This document shows, piece by piece, positions 36,508 to 47,720 of a stretch of 64,000 nt of DNA. The position numbers were made by a program, and so were the translations under genes. Each line of letters opens with the position of its first letter. Within the stretch, counting starts at the first letter, position 1. This DNA comes from Tubulanus polymorphus (lineage: Eukaryota; Nemertea; Palaeonemertea; Tubulaniformes; Tubulanidae), in the NCBI RefSeq assembly GCF_964204645.1, contig NW_027437434.1:53001-117000 (forward strand), given 5' to 3'. The notes under the pieces were generated by a model. The model was given only the letters and a program-made list of their open reading frames with translations, was not told the DNA's origin and searched no databases.

Positions 36508-38272
36508 CTTTTTGGTTTACCTTTGTCAGCGATATGATGTTGGCATTGAGCCAATGTAAAATCGCAGTACGTTTTTTTATGTGAGCATTTGTTTCATTGG
36601 TTCTCGGCTGAAACGACATAGAATCGATGCGATTGAAGACACAGGCGAACCTCCGTCGATGACATAGTCAACTGAGTTAAAATTCTACGAAAAACTGTTT
36701 TTGGCGGGAAAATTCTTAGCTCTCGCGTATAAAATTGCTATGACCTCGATTGGGGGCGTCGTCTCTTCGAGCGAATGGGATTGGCTGTTTTTGGAATATA
36801 CCGGGAATTCCGGCACTACTAAAATAATTATGGGAAAGCCATAAATTGGCGTACGTTTCATTGGACTAGGTGCCGTATACGTGCCGATTTCAAATGCTCA
36901 TTGCTGGTGAGGATGTATTATTTCACTCATCTGCCATAGGTATTTGTTTCATTTTAATACCCGGTGATTGTTTCGATTGACATTGAGGTGTAAGCGAATA
37001 TTCACTTACACGAGGCCTCCCATGCATGTGGAGTGTCCCACCACACACACACAAGCTCGTACAGTACGCTACTACCATGGACGTATAGTTTATACGTCCA
37101 TGCTACTACTAAGGGTGATGCTGTAACGCGTGCACGTTTGACATGAAAATAGGCTGAATAATCGTAGCAGAAGATGAGCGCTGTGTTTTCTGTTCGATAG
37201 AATTTGTAATAAATTTTAATTTCTTGTGACCTGAAAATACTAAGCAGCAAACTATAGGTCGAGGTCTGAATATTGTAGGGGTAAATTCCAGGATTTAAAA
37301 CGATCTTATAGCCGATTTCTTCTGTACCGGTATTTTAGCTTCCGTGGCCAACATTGGAAGAGGTTTCCAAGACCCAATATTTAGCAACACCCTCTGATAT
37401 GTGACATCATATGAATTTTAGGCCATCCCAAAATAATGGTCTGTTTGCCGTAACCCGACCGACCCGACTTCAAAGGTACCGAGTGAAAACTTTTTTTCTG
37501 GGATTGAAATAAATTTTATGTTTGATAAAAACGGCCGACCGACCGACCCACTGCCGACGTATGAGCTACGTATGTTTGAATTCAAGTGTGCATCGTGTGA
37601 AAACATGCCTTGAGATGTGGCCTAGTTTAAGTTTTCCAGGAAACTGGCAGTGTTCCAATAAGCTGCCATTCATTCTAATAGTGACTATATTAAAGCTGGT
37701 AACGTAAAAGCGCGCACATATTCAATGTACTGTTTCATTTCAGGGATGACGCTCTGGACGAAGTTATGATTTAGAATAATTCTTGAAATCTACGCTATTA
37801 GACAAATTTCCCGTGCACAATGTAGATGATTTTTTTTGCGATATTGTTTCCATGTAAAAAAGCCCAAAGGTGAAAAATTTGGTTTTTTTTGCCCAAAAAT
37901 TTTGCAAAAGAAATTTCAACCTACCTACTGACTCCTGAAAAGTTGATTCGGTGTTGCGGCAAACAGACAATTATTTTGGGATGGCCTTATTTGAATATTT
38001 TTTCATATTGTGAAACACATTTTTTGGAAATTATAAAATAGTTTCCCTGCCGCGCCTACCTGTACTCTACAAAATTTTGGACGTGGACCGTAAACAAATG
38101 TATATCTTTGGTCTTATTTGACTACAAAATAATTCTTTAAGAAAGATAAATACAATATAAACTTGTGGAACTTTGAAGTCACGAATTAAAAAGATTTTTG
38201 AAGCAATGCCCTTATTCCAAACAACCTACAAGCTTTCAAGGTAAACCTGACTTTGCCCATGGGCAATTTATT
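36508..38272 (+). repeat. composite repeat (copy 5), with nested MITE
   Basis: Full-length copy from 'tttggtttacctttgtcagc' to the TTGCCCATGGGCAA terminal palindrome. Removing the nested Harbinger-like MITE (37421-37986) makes it collinear with copy 6. It lies directly head-to-tail with copy 6. Confidence 0.85.
37421..37986. mobile_element. Harbinger-like MITE (566 bp, TSD TTA)
   Basis: Terminal inverted repeats of about 34 bp start GGCCATCCCAAAATAAT. The element is flanked by TTA at 37418-37420 and 37987-37989. The uninterrupted copy 6 reads GAATTTTATTTGAATAT at the equivalent point, exactly the predicted empty site with a single TTA. A 3-bp TTA/TAA duplication with G-rich TIR ends is typical of PIF/Harbinger. 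There is no transposase ORF; the short ORFs inside are not credible genes. Confidence 0.85.
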
Positions 38273-39540
38273 TTCATTGGTTCTCGGGTTAAACGACGTA
38301 TAGTCAATGCGATTGAAGACATGACGAACCTCCATCGATGACATGGTCAACTTTGTTTAAATTTGACGAATAACTGTTTTTGGTGGGGAAAATTCTAAGC
38401 TCTTGCTATAAAATTGCAATGACCTCGATTGGGGGCGTTGTCTCTATGAGCGAATGTGATTGGCTGTTCAGTGTTTTCAGTAAGAGCCAGGTCCCAGGTC
38501 CCAGACCCGTCTGTTGTTTGTAAAGGACCCGCCTGCTTTTTCAAACCAGCTTTTGTTTCAGGGACTGTGACATAGGGGGACCCTCCTGTTTTTCAAAGGG
38601 ACCTGGCTTGTTAATTTCTTATTGAAAACACTGCTGTTTTTGGGATATACAGGGAATTCCGGCGCTACTAAAATAATCATGGGAAAGCCATTAATGGCGA
38701 ACATTTCATTGGAATAGGTGCCGTATATGTGCGAATTTTAAATGCTCATTGCTGGTGAAAAATATAATTATTTCACATATCGCCATAGGTATTGTTTCAT
38801 TTTAATACCCGGTGATTGTGTCGATTGCGATTGAAGTGAAGCAAACGTTCACTACACAAGGCCTCCACGTGCGCGGAGTGTTAAACATTAGACTGTTGCA
38901 CACACAAACACACGCTCATACAGACTACAATATGGTGATGCTGTAACGTTGCTTGGCGCGTCACGTTTGATATGATAACAAGCTGAATAATCGTCGTAGC
39001 AGAAGATGAGCGCTGTGTTTTCTGTTTGATAGAATTTGTAATAAATTATAATTTCTTGAGTAAGTGACCGGAAAGTACTAAGCAGTAAACTATACGTATA
39101 AGATGAATTTACCACTTCTACAATATTCAGACCTCAAGGATATAAAACGATCTAACGCGGCCTGGTGTTTTAGCTTCCGCGGCCATATATTGGAAGAGGT
39201 TTCGTTTCCAAGACTCAATATTTACCCACCCTCTGATATGTGACATCATATGAATTTTATTTGAATATTTGTTCATATTGTGAAAAATATTTTTTTGAAA
39301 ATATAAGATAATTTCCCTGCCGCGTCTACCTGTACGCTACGAAATTTTGGACGTAGACCATAAACAAATGTTCATCTATGGTCTTATTTGGCTACAAAAT
39401 AATTCTTTAAGAAAGATAAAATACAATATAAACTTCTAGAACTTTGAAGTCACAAATTAAAAAGATTTTTCAAGCAATGCCCTTACACCAAACACTGGCT
39501 TTCAAGGTAAACCACACTTTGCCCATGGGCAATTTATTTA
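38273..39540 (+). repeat. composite repeat (copy 6), with nested 165-bp MITE
   Basis: Begins within the 'ttcattggttctcgg' segment immediately after the end of copy 5 and ends at the same terminal palindrome. It carries the 38469-38633 MITE but lacks the Harbinger-like MITE, and so provides the empty site for that insertion. It ends about 90 bp before the last arrestin exon. Confidence 0.85.
38469..38633. mobile_element. 165-bp hAT-like MITE (TSD CTGTT)
   Basis: Ends are CAGTGTTTTCA...TGAAAACACTG, flanked by CTGTT at 38464-38468 and 38634-38638. Copy 5 of the same composite repeat has GGCTGTTTTTGG, the exact empty site with one CTGTT. The interior contains a CCAGGTCCC duplication and an AGGGACC-rich stretch. 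The CAG...CTG ends suggest hAT; the 5-bp duplication is shorter than the classic 8 bp. Confidence 0.8.
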
Positions 39541-39633
39541 TGAGTGTTTTTAAAGTTGGTTAGCACTGATGCAATAGATATAGATAGTGACGCTGTATTC
39601 TAAATGCATCCTATTATCTTTCTTGAATTTCAG

Positions 39634-39730
39634 TGGTGAAGCGCTCTTTGACCATGACGATGATTTGATATTCGAAGATTTTGCCCGGCTGCGTTTGAAG
39701 GGACACGATGGCGATGACACTGAGGCCTGA
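39634..39730 (+). CDS. beta-arrestin terminal exon and stop
   Basis: The last coding exon has acceptor TTTCTTGAATTTCAG, and its first base completes an Asn codon. It encodes GEALFDHDDDLIFEDFARLR, then LKGHDGDDTEA and TGA at 39728-39730. DDDLIFEDFARLRLKG is the beta-arrestin AP2-binding motif ([DE]n-x-FxxFxxxR) with both Phe residues and the Arg present. The tail after it is very short and acidic, 11 residues, shorter than in vertebrate beta-arrestins. The presence of both clathrin and AP2 motifs implies that the protein can drive receptor internalisation. Confidence 0.97.
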
Positions 39731-40311
39731 AAGAACACAAGATTATGTCTTGGTTTGAAGCGTATAAAATCATGGTTGTTCATCTATATGTCTTTATCTC
39801 TCTACAAAAAACTGCCCATATTGTAGTTATTTATGTCTTAATGTCTGTAAATTGTAATTATATATCTAACACTCAGATTGGTTGAATCATGTCAAGGTCA
39901 CCTGAATTTCTAAATAGCTAGTGCTTGGAGTATATATCTTTGACATTGTTAATAAGAGTAATTGTTGGAGTAGGATATATTTATCCACGAGGAGGATCAA
40001 CTTGGAGTATAAACTTGGAGGACAAGTGATATTTCAACTCAATTTGAAAATGAGTCAACTGGGGCTAATAAATGGACTCAATTGGAGCAAATGTGACAAA
40101 AATTTAGTCAAATTTGAGTAAAATTTAAGATAGTAGATATATCACTCACTACTCTCCGGTCTCAGAAAACAGCATATTTTGTGAAGAGTCTACTTTGTAA
40201 AGTATATTCATGATTGCTCTAGATCAATGATGAAAGCCTCCATGAATTGGCCTATGACATCAGCATTTTGTCTCTGCCTAGACCCACAGAGTTGAAATAA
40301 TTGAAAATAAA
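39731..40311 (+). other. probable arrestin 3' UTR with polyadenylation signal
   Basis: Non-coding sequence follows the TGA and includes an AATAAA at 40306-40311. Other weak signals exist further on, so the true end is uncertain. Confidence 0.45.
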
Positions 40312-41299
40312 ATACTGGTTTTTTTATTTAATTCTAATTCACAACTGTGATATTGGGTGTCAGGGTTTGGTTTAATAGCCGAGTTCCAAGTTTCTCCTTA
40401 TTGTAACCTCAAAGCTGAAAGCTTAAACCCTTATTGTAACCTCGAAGTTAAAGCTTAAACAGGGCCAAGATAATTTATGCCTAAGGGAATTTTATGGAGG
40501 CACCCATCTTTATACAAAAAAATGAACTTTACTGGTTTAATTGGCTTTGTTTCATCACTCCGTTAAATTACAAGCCTAACTTAAGCAATACTTGTAGCCT
40601 AAATACAGCTCTACTAATAATGCAGTGGGAAATCGAAGACGTCCTACCGATAGAGCAGAACATAGCAAAGCCATACTGAATTCAAGTGATAAAATTCACG
40701 TTTGGGTCAGTTTTTTTTATTTCAGAAATTTAGCTAGTATAGGGAAGGGTAGTTAGTACGTACACATACAGAGCTTCTGGGTGTTTCCAGATAGATTTTT
40801 ATACTATTGTCAGCCAAGCATGTAGTAATTTGTAGTCTAATTTGATAGAAGATATATTTTATGAACAAAAAATTGTTAGAAAATGTTCCTAATCACAGAA
40901 ATAAGAATAAGGCAAACAGACAGAAACCCGAAAAAACTGAATTAATACTTTCAAATCCAAAAATCTTTCTTTTTAACTCTCTGTTTGAAACTGGTCTTTA
41001 TAGGTTACATCAAGTGCTGCTCAGAATGCAAACTATCTGTTGAGGTTGAACCTATTTGTTACTCTCGAAGAATATTATATATATGTATAGTTCAGATTCC
41101 ATCAATAAACTTATGCCGGCCGTAAGTAGTCACTAGCCTTGATTGTGGCATCACCTGGAATAACTAAAGATAATCACACGAGGTAGTGCTTTCAATGATA
41201 GTTGAGGTTGAAAATATGAAATGGGGATTATCCTGCTGCCTAGAAATTGTTGAAGATTTGTTAACGTGGTTTTGAATCAGTAAAACGTAAAGAATATAG

Positions 41300-41395
41300 T
41301 ACTATGTAGGTTAAATTGTTATTTATTAACTAATTATTTGAGCTACAAACTTTCACTACTAATGCATAGCAGCTTCATCAGGTAAATGAGACTTG
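41300..41395 (-). ncRNA. second hammerhead-like Penelope 3' remnant (minus strand)
   Basis: On the minus strand, ACCTGATGAAGCTGCT (CTGATGA at 41381-41375), a stem-loop, then GAAAG (from 41354) and 'gctcaaataattagttaat'. It aligns along its length with 24752-24825 (CCTGATGAAGC, TTAG, GAAAG, CAAATAA, TAGTTAA). It supports a dispersed family with a conserved core. The surrounding sequence shows no GIY-YIG coding. Confidence 0.5.
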
Positions 41396-44300
41396 TCATT
41401 TGTCCTATTAAGTGAAAGTTTCTGTGAAATAAGAAAATAATGTAGCTTTATAAAGGTGAATTGAATGGAAGATGTTAAGTTGAGGTCGCTTAAGAATTGC
41501 TAAAAAAGTACCTTTTAAATGAAATTCTGCCCTTTTGGAATAAATAACTGCCCTTGACAATCTCATTTCACTATTCTATAGACAATTGGTCTACACTTGC
41601 TTTGTCTCTGTGCCCTGATTTAGATATATTACTTATGCTGTGGGTGTGGTAAGTGCAAATCGTGTGCTCTATTAACTGGGGACTGTGACCACCTATAATA
41701 CTGCATTGTTATATCGTTTTCTTACTATATTTCTATATTTAAACTCCTGCTCGCTGATTGACGAAATTTTATTTGCCCCTATAAATGTTTTCATACCTGT
41801 TTTTAGCTAGGGATTGGTCCAGCCTAGTGATTGATTCCTGCATCAACCCCGCTTTAACTATTGTATAATTGACCAAAAGTTAAGGTTTCTAATGGATTTA
41901 CTTAAGAAGAGTTCACTTATTTAATGAAATGTAGAAGAGATTGTGGATAATCAAGTACTTACTAGTCTATTTCATGATTTCTGTAAAGGTGTTCTAATGC
42001 TAAGAAAGGTCTTGGAACTGTCCAGGCAATATGAATCATCGATTTTTTATCTGTTTTACACTTTGTAGTCAATCATTAGTTGAATCTCAGAAAAATAGAT
42101 TTAAGTTAACTTAACCATGAGAGGAATCTGTGATTGCCACAGTTGGCATTGATCAGGCTTCATTATGGTGAAAGCTAATCAAAATTAAATACCGTCCGGC
42201 TTCCTAAATAGTTTTCCATTCAAATACATGTTTTTGACAAAAAGCAAATTTAAAGTAATAATGATACCATTGATATCTCTTACCTTATGGAACCCTTCAA
42301 AGATACTTATTCTTAAATGATCACGAATTGTTTGTAGGTGTTTTTGTACAATATGGTATGATCAACGGGTATAATAGAAAATCATTCAAATTACGATTGA
42401 ATTGTGGTCTATACAATCTTGAATCTTAACTGTTTATTATGAACACAATTGTCCTGAATTAAGAATTACCATTATCCTGCCAGACATGGAATCCTTGACT
42501 AATGAGGTAGCATTAGTAAGATCCCATTATTTAATTTTCGTGTAATTTTACTTCAATCATTGGGACTTGCTCTTGACTGTTGCCATAGTGCATCATCAGT
42601 GTTATATACAGACATTTTTGTCACTGTGTAATAATACTGGCATGTTATATTCTGGATCCGTCAATTTGCTGACACGTAACATTAGAAATGGACACTGCTA
42701 TTTCAAGTACCAGTAAACTTTCCAGATACTAAACAGATATACATGTACAGTGTACATAATGATAACATGACCTAAGCATTTTCATGTGGCCTCCAGGGGC
42801 AATAGATACATAAAGAGTGTTATTTTCAGGATATCTGCTAAGCAAAGCAGATTTGACAATGACATATATTGCAAAATTGTTCCTCGAGATAACAACATTT
42901 CTAGTTCAACATATTGATTAAGTGGCCACCAGTGGACGCTACTTACATAAAACTGCCATTTCAGGGTATACCCTTTAATGGAGATTATTTGACTAGTGGA
43001 AACTTCCTACCCAAAATAGCCTCAACCCTCCTAGCGCACCTATTTACTGTGTCTTTTGCTGGGCCCCGCGTGGCTTTGCCATATTTCTATTTTCTTCAAG
43101 GTTGGTAGGCCTATATAATCACTGCAGTTATCAATGTATACCCCTCAGATAATTGACACTTATTTTCGATATTTCTAGTATATCTTACTGCCCAAAATTC
43201 AACAGACAAACACCCAGCCCAAAAATTAACTCAGATTTTCACCCTTTTGAGTCAGAGCTGTCTTGTCAGGCCCTCGACAGGTCTTGATCAAGAATTCAAG
43301 AGAAACGCTCGGAATACACAAGATCTGAAAGTAAGAGAGTAATTTGTTTTAGCATACTAAAACGGAAATGAAATACTACTTTAATTTGCAGTATGAAAAT
43401 TAAAATCTAGAAAATCATATTTCTACAATCGTTTATCGTTGGGGTTGTTCATTTAGATGTACGAATCATATGACCCCTCCCCTTGTATGCGAATTGAGCC
43501 ATGTTTTTTTTACATATTTTGTATGTATCATAATCCTCTCTTAAGTTTGTTGATGGAACTGAACGGGAGCCTATTAGTCATTCTGATTATAAGTTGATGA
43601 GTTAATATTGAATTGCATTGAATGGCACTACGTGTATCAGAAAGATATTAAACCAATAATTTGGCTTCGACAGAGTTCCACCTTCCGTAAGTATATTAAG
43701 CTTCAACAGAGCTTTGGTGGCTTTAAAAATAGCAACCGCCCGGCATTAGACGGCAGCCAATTTTATTATATCCGTCGAGAATTCGTTGATGTTTTATTGA
43801 GGAATCGACGATCCAACGATCTGGTCGGATCTTCGTCAACCTGAGCTTGACTTAGTTCAATAAGCTGTTGTCATTTGATGGGACTAGAGCATTGATTTGG
43901 TTGATTGGTAACTGCACCCCAATAGCAGTAGTATTCTTTGTGCCAGGAGGAAAATGTCCCCAAAAGTCCCTTCATAGGACGAATATCTTGGATAATTCTA
44001 TGGGAGTACTTAGTTGTTTGGGGCGTAATATCACCGGGGCAATTTTTGAGGGGGTGTATGTATGTCTAGGGCGATTGACCCGAAGAATTGTCCTAGAATC
44101 GTTCTATAGGGCTAACTCGACCCTGCTCAACGGTTTAATTCAATTAATATTCAACTTGAGATTGTCGAGTTAACCATTTTCCATCCGAGATTGAGAAGTT
44201 ACTGAATTGTGGAAATAAGCATCATTTTTCACTGAACCTTGGTACAGGTTCTGACTCCATCCAACTCAGTTAACAACCAGTTGAGCTTTTACTAGTCAAA

Positions 44301-44678
44301 TGCAAGACTGGCAATGGCGCCTAAAAAGATTCGATCTTGTGAACCATTGTCACGACGTCTGTGAATCATTGTAATAAACGAGTTAGAGTTAATAAAAATT
44401 TGTTATGATTGTTATACATGTTAAGATTAACTCATTGTGCATTTCTATATTACCTTGATTTACTGAAGATCCTCTGACCTACAGCTTTGGGGATCACCTC
44501 ATAATCTATATCTGTCTATGTATGTAGTGTGTACTATTTAGTGGTCAACCATATTATTATTATTAATATTGGATGGTTCTGATTGTTAGAGAAGTAAAGA
44601 ATAAAGGGAGTTAAGTGTATATGGAAATGTATTTTAGATGTTGTTGAAGTTTCTTTTGTGTGAAAGCACCTCTACGGG

Positions 44679-44812
44679 CGTACTCTTTTATGACCTCCGA
44701 AGTCTATGTCCGAAATCTCCGGTTGGCTCCACACAAAATCCGAATCACACCACCTCGACAGAAAGGAGGTTTCGGAGACTCCAAAAAGTCACGTGACCAA
44801 TAAAAGAGTACG
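44679..44812. repeat. small inverted repeat (134 bp)
   Basis: CGTACTCTTTTAT at 44679-44691 faces ATAAAAGAGTACG at 44800-44812. A second, inner inverted pair involves ACCTCCGAAGTC / GGAGGTTTCGGAGACT. It is probably a tiny MITE. The ORF across it (44706-45014) is not credible. Confidence 0.55.
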
Positions 44813-45318
44813 ATTGGAGGCAAACGGATTCTCCGATCTGATAAAAGAGTTCGCCCTAGGAAATCATCGTCAGGAGTGCGCTTCAGGCATATTCCCTCGA
44901 CAGGGATCCGAACCTGATGGCATCGATAGACTAAATTACGGTCAAAACGTCCTCTGTATTATGTCCTCTCCGCGCACAATCAGCGGTGGTAGAGAGGGCG
45001 GCACCTTACGATAGTCACCTTTGAACCTGATGTTTAAAAAAATCTGCGGTCTTTGAGTAAATTTCCAATTTCTTCTGACTTTACTGGTTTTCGTCAAATC
45101 TGCGAAATGGTGTTTTTAGAGCTAAAAAGTAAAATATTTTTTTCCAAACCCAGTCAATATTTTTTTGGTTTTTCTGTAGTATATGCCTTAAATTTTCGCA
45201 GTTTGATGACAGTTTTTTGATTGGTAGTTCTATTTCCTAGTAATTATCGTCGGAATACGGAGAAACGGTTGATTTTCGCAAATGTTTGAATAATGATGAT
45301 AACGACAATCTAATAGTT

Positions 45319-45569
45319 TTTATTATATCTTTAATAATAAATTAGGTTATGGTAAAATAGAAACTAAGGATTTAGAAACATTAAATTTTAATAAATTTCC
45401 GAAATTCTATGATAATTTAAAACAAGAAAATAATAATGGTTGGGTTTATTTTATTTTAGATAATAGTGAAAGATTTAGTAAAGCTGGTATACAAAGAATA
45501 AATCAATCAATTAGAACTTATTTGATATGTATTCTAGGTGCTCCAATAGATCGATTCCAGAAAACATAG
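45319..45569 (+). pseudogene. viral ORF fragment, unknown
   Basis: One frame runs from about 45319 to a TAG at 45567-45569, with LGYGKIETKDL, GWVYFILDNSERFSKAG and IRTYLICILG. There is no ATG at a sensible place, so it looks 5'-truncated. I do not recognise a domain. It marks the left edge of the AT-rich virus-like block. Confidence 0.4.
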
Positions 45570-45603
45570 TTATCAAAATTATTTAGATAGATATAGATCA
45601 TAG

Positions 45604-45710
45604 AAGATATAATTAAAACCAATAATGATAAAAAGTCCCATGAAAATACTAAATTAGCTATAACTTGTATAGGAATTGTAATAGGCGGAATATTATATTT
45701 TAAATTTTAA
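45604..45710 (+). pseudogene. small membrane-protein fragment (viral block)
   Basis: A short frame ending with TAA at 45708-45710 encodes a Lys/Asn-rich stretch followed by KLAITCIGIVIGGILYF, a clear single membrane span at the C-terminus. No start codon is assigned. Small tail-anchored proteins are common in such elements, but the role is unknown. Confidence 0.35.
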
Positions 45711-45737
45711 TTTTTTATTATATAAATAGATATTCCA

Positions 45738-46418
45738 ATGGATACTTTTGGTGACGCCCCTGGTATAAGTGATGAACCACAACTTGATTTTCCTGATACA
45801 AGTACCAGTAATGATGATGGATCAGCATATAATAATAATTTAAATAATGATGAAGATGATGATCCATCATATAATTCTAGTTTAGCTGATGAAGATGATG
45901 GTGTAATTAATTACGAAACGCGTGAAAGATTTAAAGAATATATGACAGCTCCCGAAAGGAAAGTTATTAAACCCGTAACATTTAGAAAAGATTTAATGAA
46001 TAGAATAGTAAATACAACTGATCCTTATTTGAAAGAGCAATTATATGGAATGAAAAGTAGAGTAATAGATACAATTGCTAACGAATTATTACCAAAAGAT
46101 GTAATAGATAAAGTTGATACAGAAGAAATTGTAATGCAAATTTTAAAAGATGATCCACATTTCATGAATAATTTAGAATTTAAAAATGATGTATGGTTTT
46201 ATAATGTTGAATTATATAACAAAACTGCATCAATACAATTATCTAGAATGGGTCAAGAAAATATTTTTGAACCTGGAGTGCGAGCAGGATCTACAATTGA
46301 ACGTTCAAAAGGTGGTTCAGAATTTCTCAGAATTATATGGAATGCACTCGATAGAATAAATGAAGAAGAACCAAATGTTGGTATTGATATTAACAAATAT
46401 TCCCCATTTAAAATTTAA
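45738..46418 (+). CDS. viral ORF, acidic N-terminus, unknown function (N-terminal part)
   Basis: ATG at 45738 follows a short AT-rich leader. The first 60 residues are strongly acidic with Asn/Asp/Ser runs (NNNLNNDEDDDPSYN). The rest is mostly helical (VIDTIANELLPKDVIDKVDT). The frame closes at 46416-46418, but the coding character continues in other frames to the MITE at 46594 and beyond it to 47702. This is therefore probably the front of a larger protein broken by one or two frameshifts and the insertion. It lies just upstream of the capsid-type ORF. Function unknown; a minor structural protein is a guess from position. Confidence 0.5.
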   Translation: MDTFGDAPGISDEPQLDFPDTSTSNDDGSAYNNNLNNDEDDDPSYNSSLADEDDGVINYETRERFKEYMTAPERKVIKPVTFRKDLMNRIVNTTDPYLKEQLYGMKSRVIDTIANELLPKDVIDKVDTEEIVMQILKDDPHFMNNLEFKNDVWFYNVELYNKTASIQLSRMGQENIFEPGVRAGSTIERSKGGSEFLRIIWNALDRINEEEPNVGIDINKYSPFKI

Positions 46419-46593
46419 ATCCTACTTATGTTGATCCAGAAATGGAAAAGTATGGAGATCGATTAGATAAATTAAGAACTGCAACACCAGAAACATCGAG
46501 AAGAGATATTCAACAAATTGATAATGATTCAAGCAATTACAATAAGGAAAACATTAAGATAACTTACTGGATACAATGAATTCATTTGAAGAA
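46419..46593 (+). pseudogene. frameshifted continuation of the 45738 ORF
   Basis: Coding-like sequence in shifted frames (NPTYVDPEMEKYGDRLDKLR) up to the MITE insertion point. The preceding frame is left near 46410, and another shift is needed near 46560. Confidence 0.45.
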
Positions 46594-47339
46594 CAGAGAT
46601 GAGAATTCCCCGCGGATCCGCGGTTTCCCGCGGATTTCAGTATTGAAAAATATCAATTTTCCAAATAGTCCAAAAATGATGTAAATTTATGGGGGGGGGG
46701 GGGGGGGTGATGATCTCACTCAATTGGTCCGGCGCGATCGGTAATCAGGTGAACCGTAAAAGCGTTCAGTGCCTGTTTTACTTATCGTCACGTAAAAGTA
46801 TCGCATTTCAATGCATATTCATTGCAACACAGTGATTTTGTATGTACATTGTACTACGATGAGTTTGTATGTATTTTATCGATCGGTTGCAGACACGCAC
46901 GCACAGCAACAGTAGTAACTTATATAGGTCTACTTACTGTTGCTGCGTGTGTGTGGCGAACGCTTTCGGATATTATACACTACTTGGTGATGATTTTTAG
47001 TGAGCATTCATCGGCGCATTTTTACTGCAATAATTCAGGGCTCGACCCGTAATGCATGAGATGCTGAATGTCATCAAATGAGGATGTACCACATTGGAAC
47101 TAGCCATTACCTTCCAAAATATAATAGTCGTTCATGGGTTCGAGATCGCTCTAAGTGCTCGGAAAACGTATTTAATTTCTTAAATTTTCTTGGGGGAGGG
47201 CCCCCAAACCCCCCCCCCCCGAAATAGCTTCGCGCCTTCCGCGCTCGCTAGTGCTGACGGCGTAGCCGTCAGCTGGTTCGCGTATGTCACTCAAGAAAAA
47301 ATAACCCGCGGATTTTACAGGTCGGCGTTCTCATCCCTG
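46594..47339. mobile_element. MITE of the CAGGGATGA family, copy 3 (746 bp, TSD GAAGAA), inside a viral ORF
   Basis: Begins CAGAGATGAGAA and ends TTCTCATCCCTG, with GAAGAA at 46588-46593 and 47340-47345. Just inside the left end is CCGCGGATCCGCGG, and the right end has CCCGCGG. It contains a run of about 18 G at 46690-46707 and a C-run near 47211-47220. The surrounding AT-rich coding sequence of the virus-like element continues across it, so it inserted after that element was in place. Confidence 0.85.
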
Positions 47340-47702
47340 GAAGAAGAGATGCATAGTATTTTAGATACACCCGGTACTGAAACTGGAACAAATCAAATGC
47401 AATCTTTATTAAAAAAAGGATTACTTGATTTAAATGAAGAACAATTAAAAATATTTCCTGAACAAGCACGTAGAGAAATTAAAGGTATGCAAGAATCAGC
47501 TGGTGAAATTGCCAATATCAAGATGAGATTTTCTAAAATAACCATGTTAAAAAAAGAATTAACTGACGCAAATGAAGAATTAAAACAATTAGAATTAAAT
47601 AAAGATCTTCAAGTAATTGATGAAGTTGAATATGAATGCACAAAGTTAGCTTTGAAAAAAAAATTAACTATAAAGATTGGACCAGAAACAGTTTTTTCAT
47701 GA
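47340..47702 (+). pseudogene. coiled-coil segment downstream of the MITE
   Basis: After the MITE, coding resumes with a long helical, Lys/Glu-rich segment (TMLKKELTDANEELKQLELN) that looks like a coiled coil, ending at TGA 47700-47702. The next codons stay in the same frame and lead straight into the capsid-type ORF. The TGA may therefore separate two proteins or interrupt one. The upstream 150 codons of the apparent ORF (47190-47339) belong to the MITE. Confidence 0.5.
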
Positions 47703-47720
47703 GATGATTATAATTTATTT

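Larger units (their letters stand above)
34424..39633 (+). other. last arrestin intron (5.2 kb)
   Basis: The intron between the clathrin-box exon and the terminal exon. It holds two near-complete head-to-tail copies of the composite repeat (36508-38272 and 38273-39540), the 6-bp-TSD MITE at 35875-36241, and the Harbinger-like and 165-bp MITEs. The remaining 34424-35870 shows no coding sequence that I recognise. Confidence 0.8.
39731..44650. other. long gene-poor stretch downstream of arrestin
   Basis: After the arrestin 3' UTR I see no supported protein-coding gene. Short ORFs (40494-40679, 40861-41043, 42914-43108, 43608-43844, 43868-44173) lack recognisable domains. The Penelope-type remnant at 41300-41395 is the only element I can name. 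Base composition is slightly higher in GC around 43.7-44.3 kb. Confidence 0.6.

Noticed and set aside
44706-45014. 102-codon ORF
   Set aside because: It starts inside a small inverted repeat, and no domain or codon pattern supports it.
47190-47339. N-terminal part of the 170-codon ORF 47190-47702
   Set aside because: These codons belong to the MITE (C-run and GC-rich subterminal sequence); only the part after 47339 is viral.
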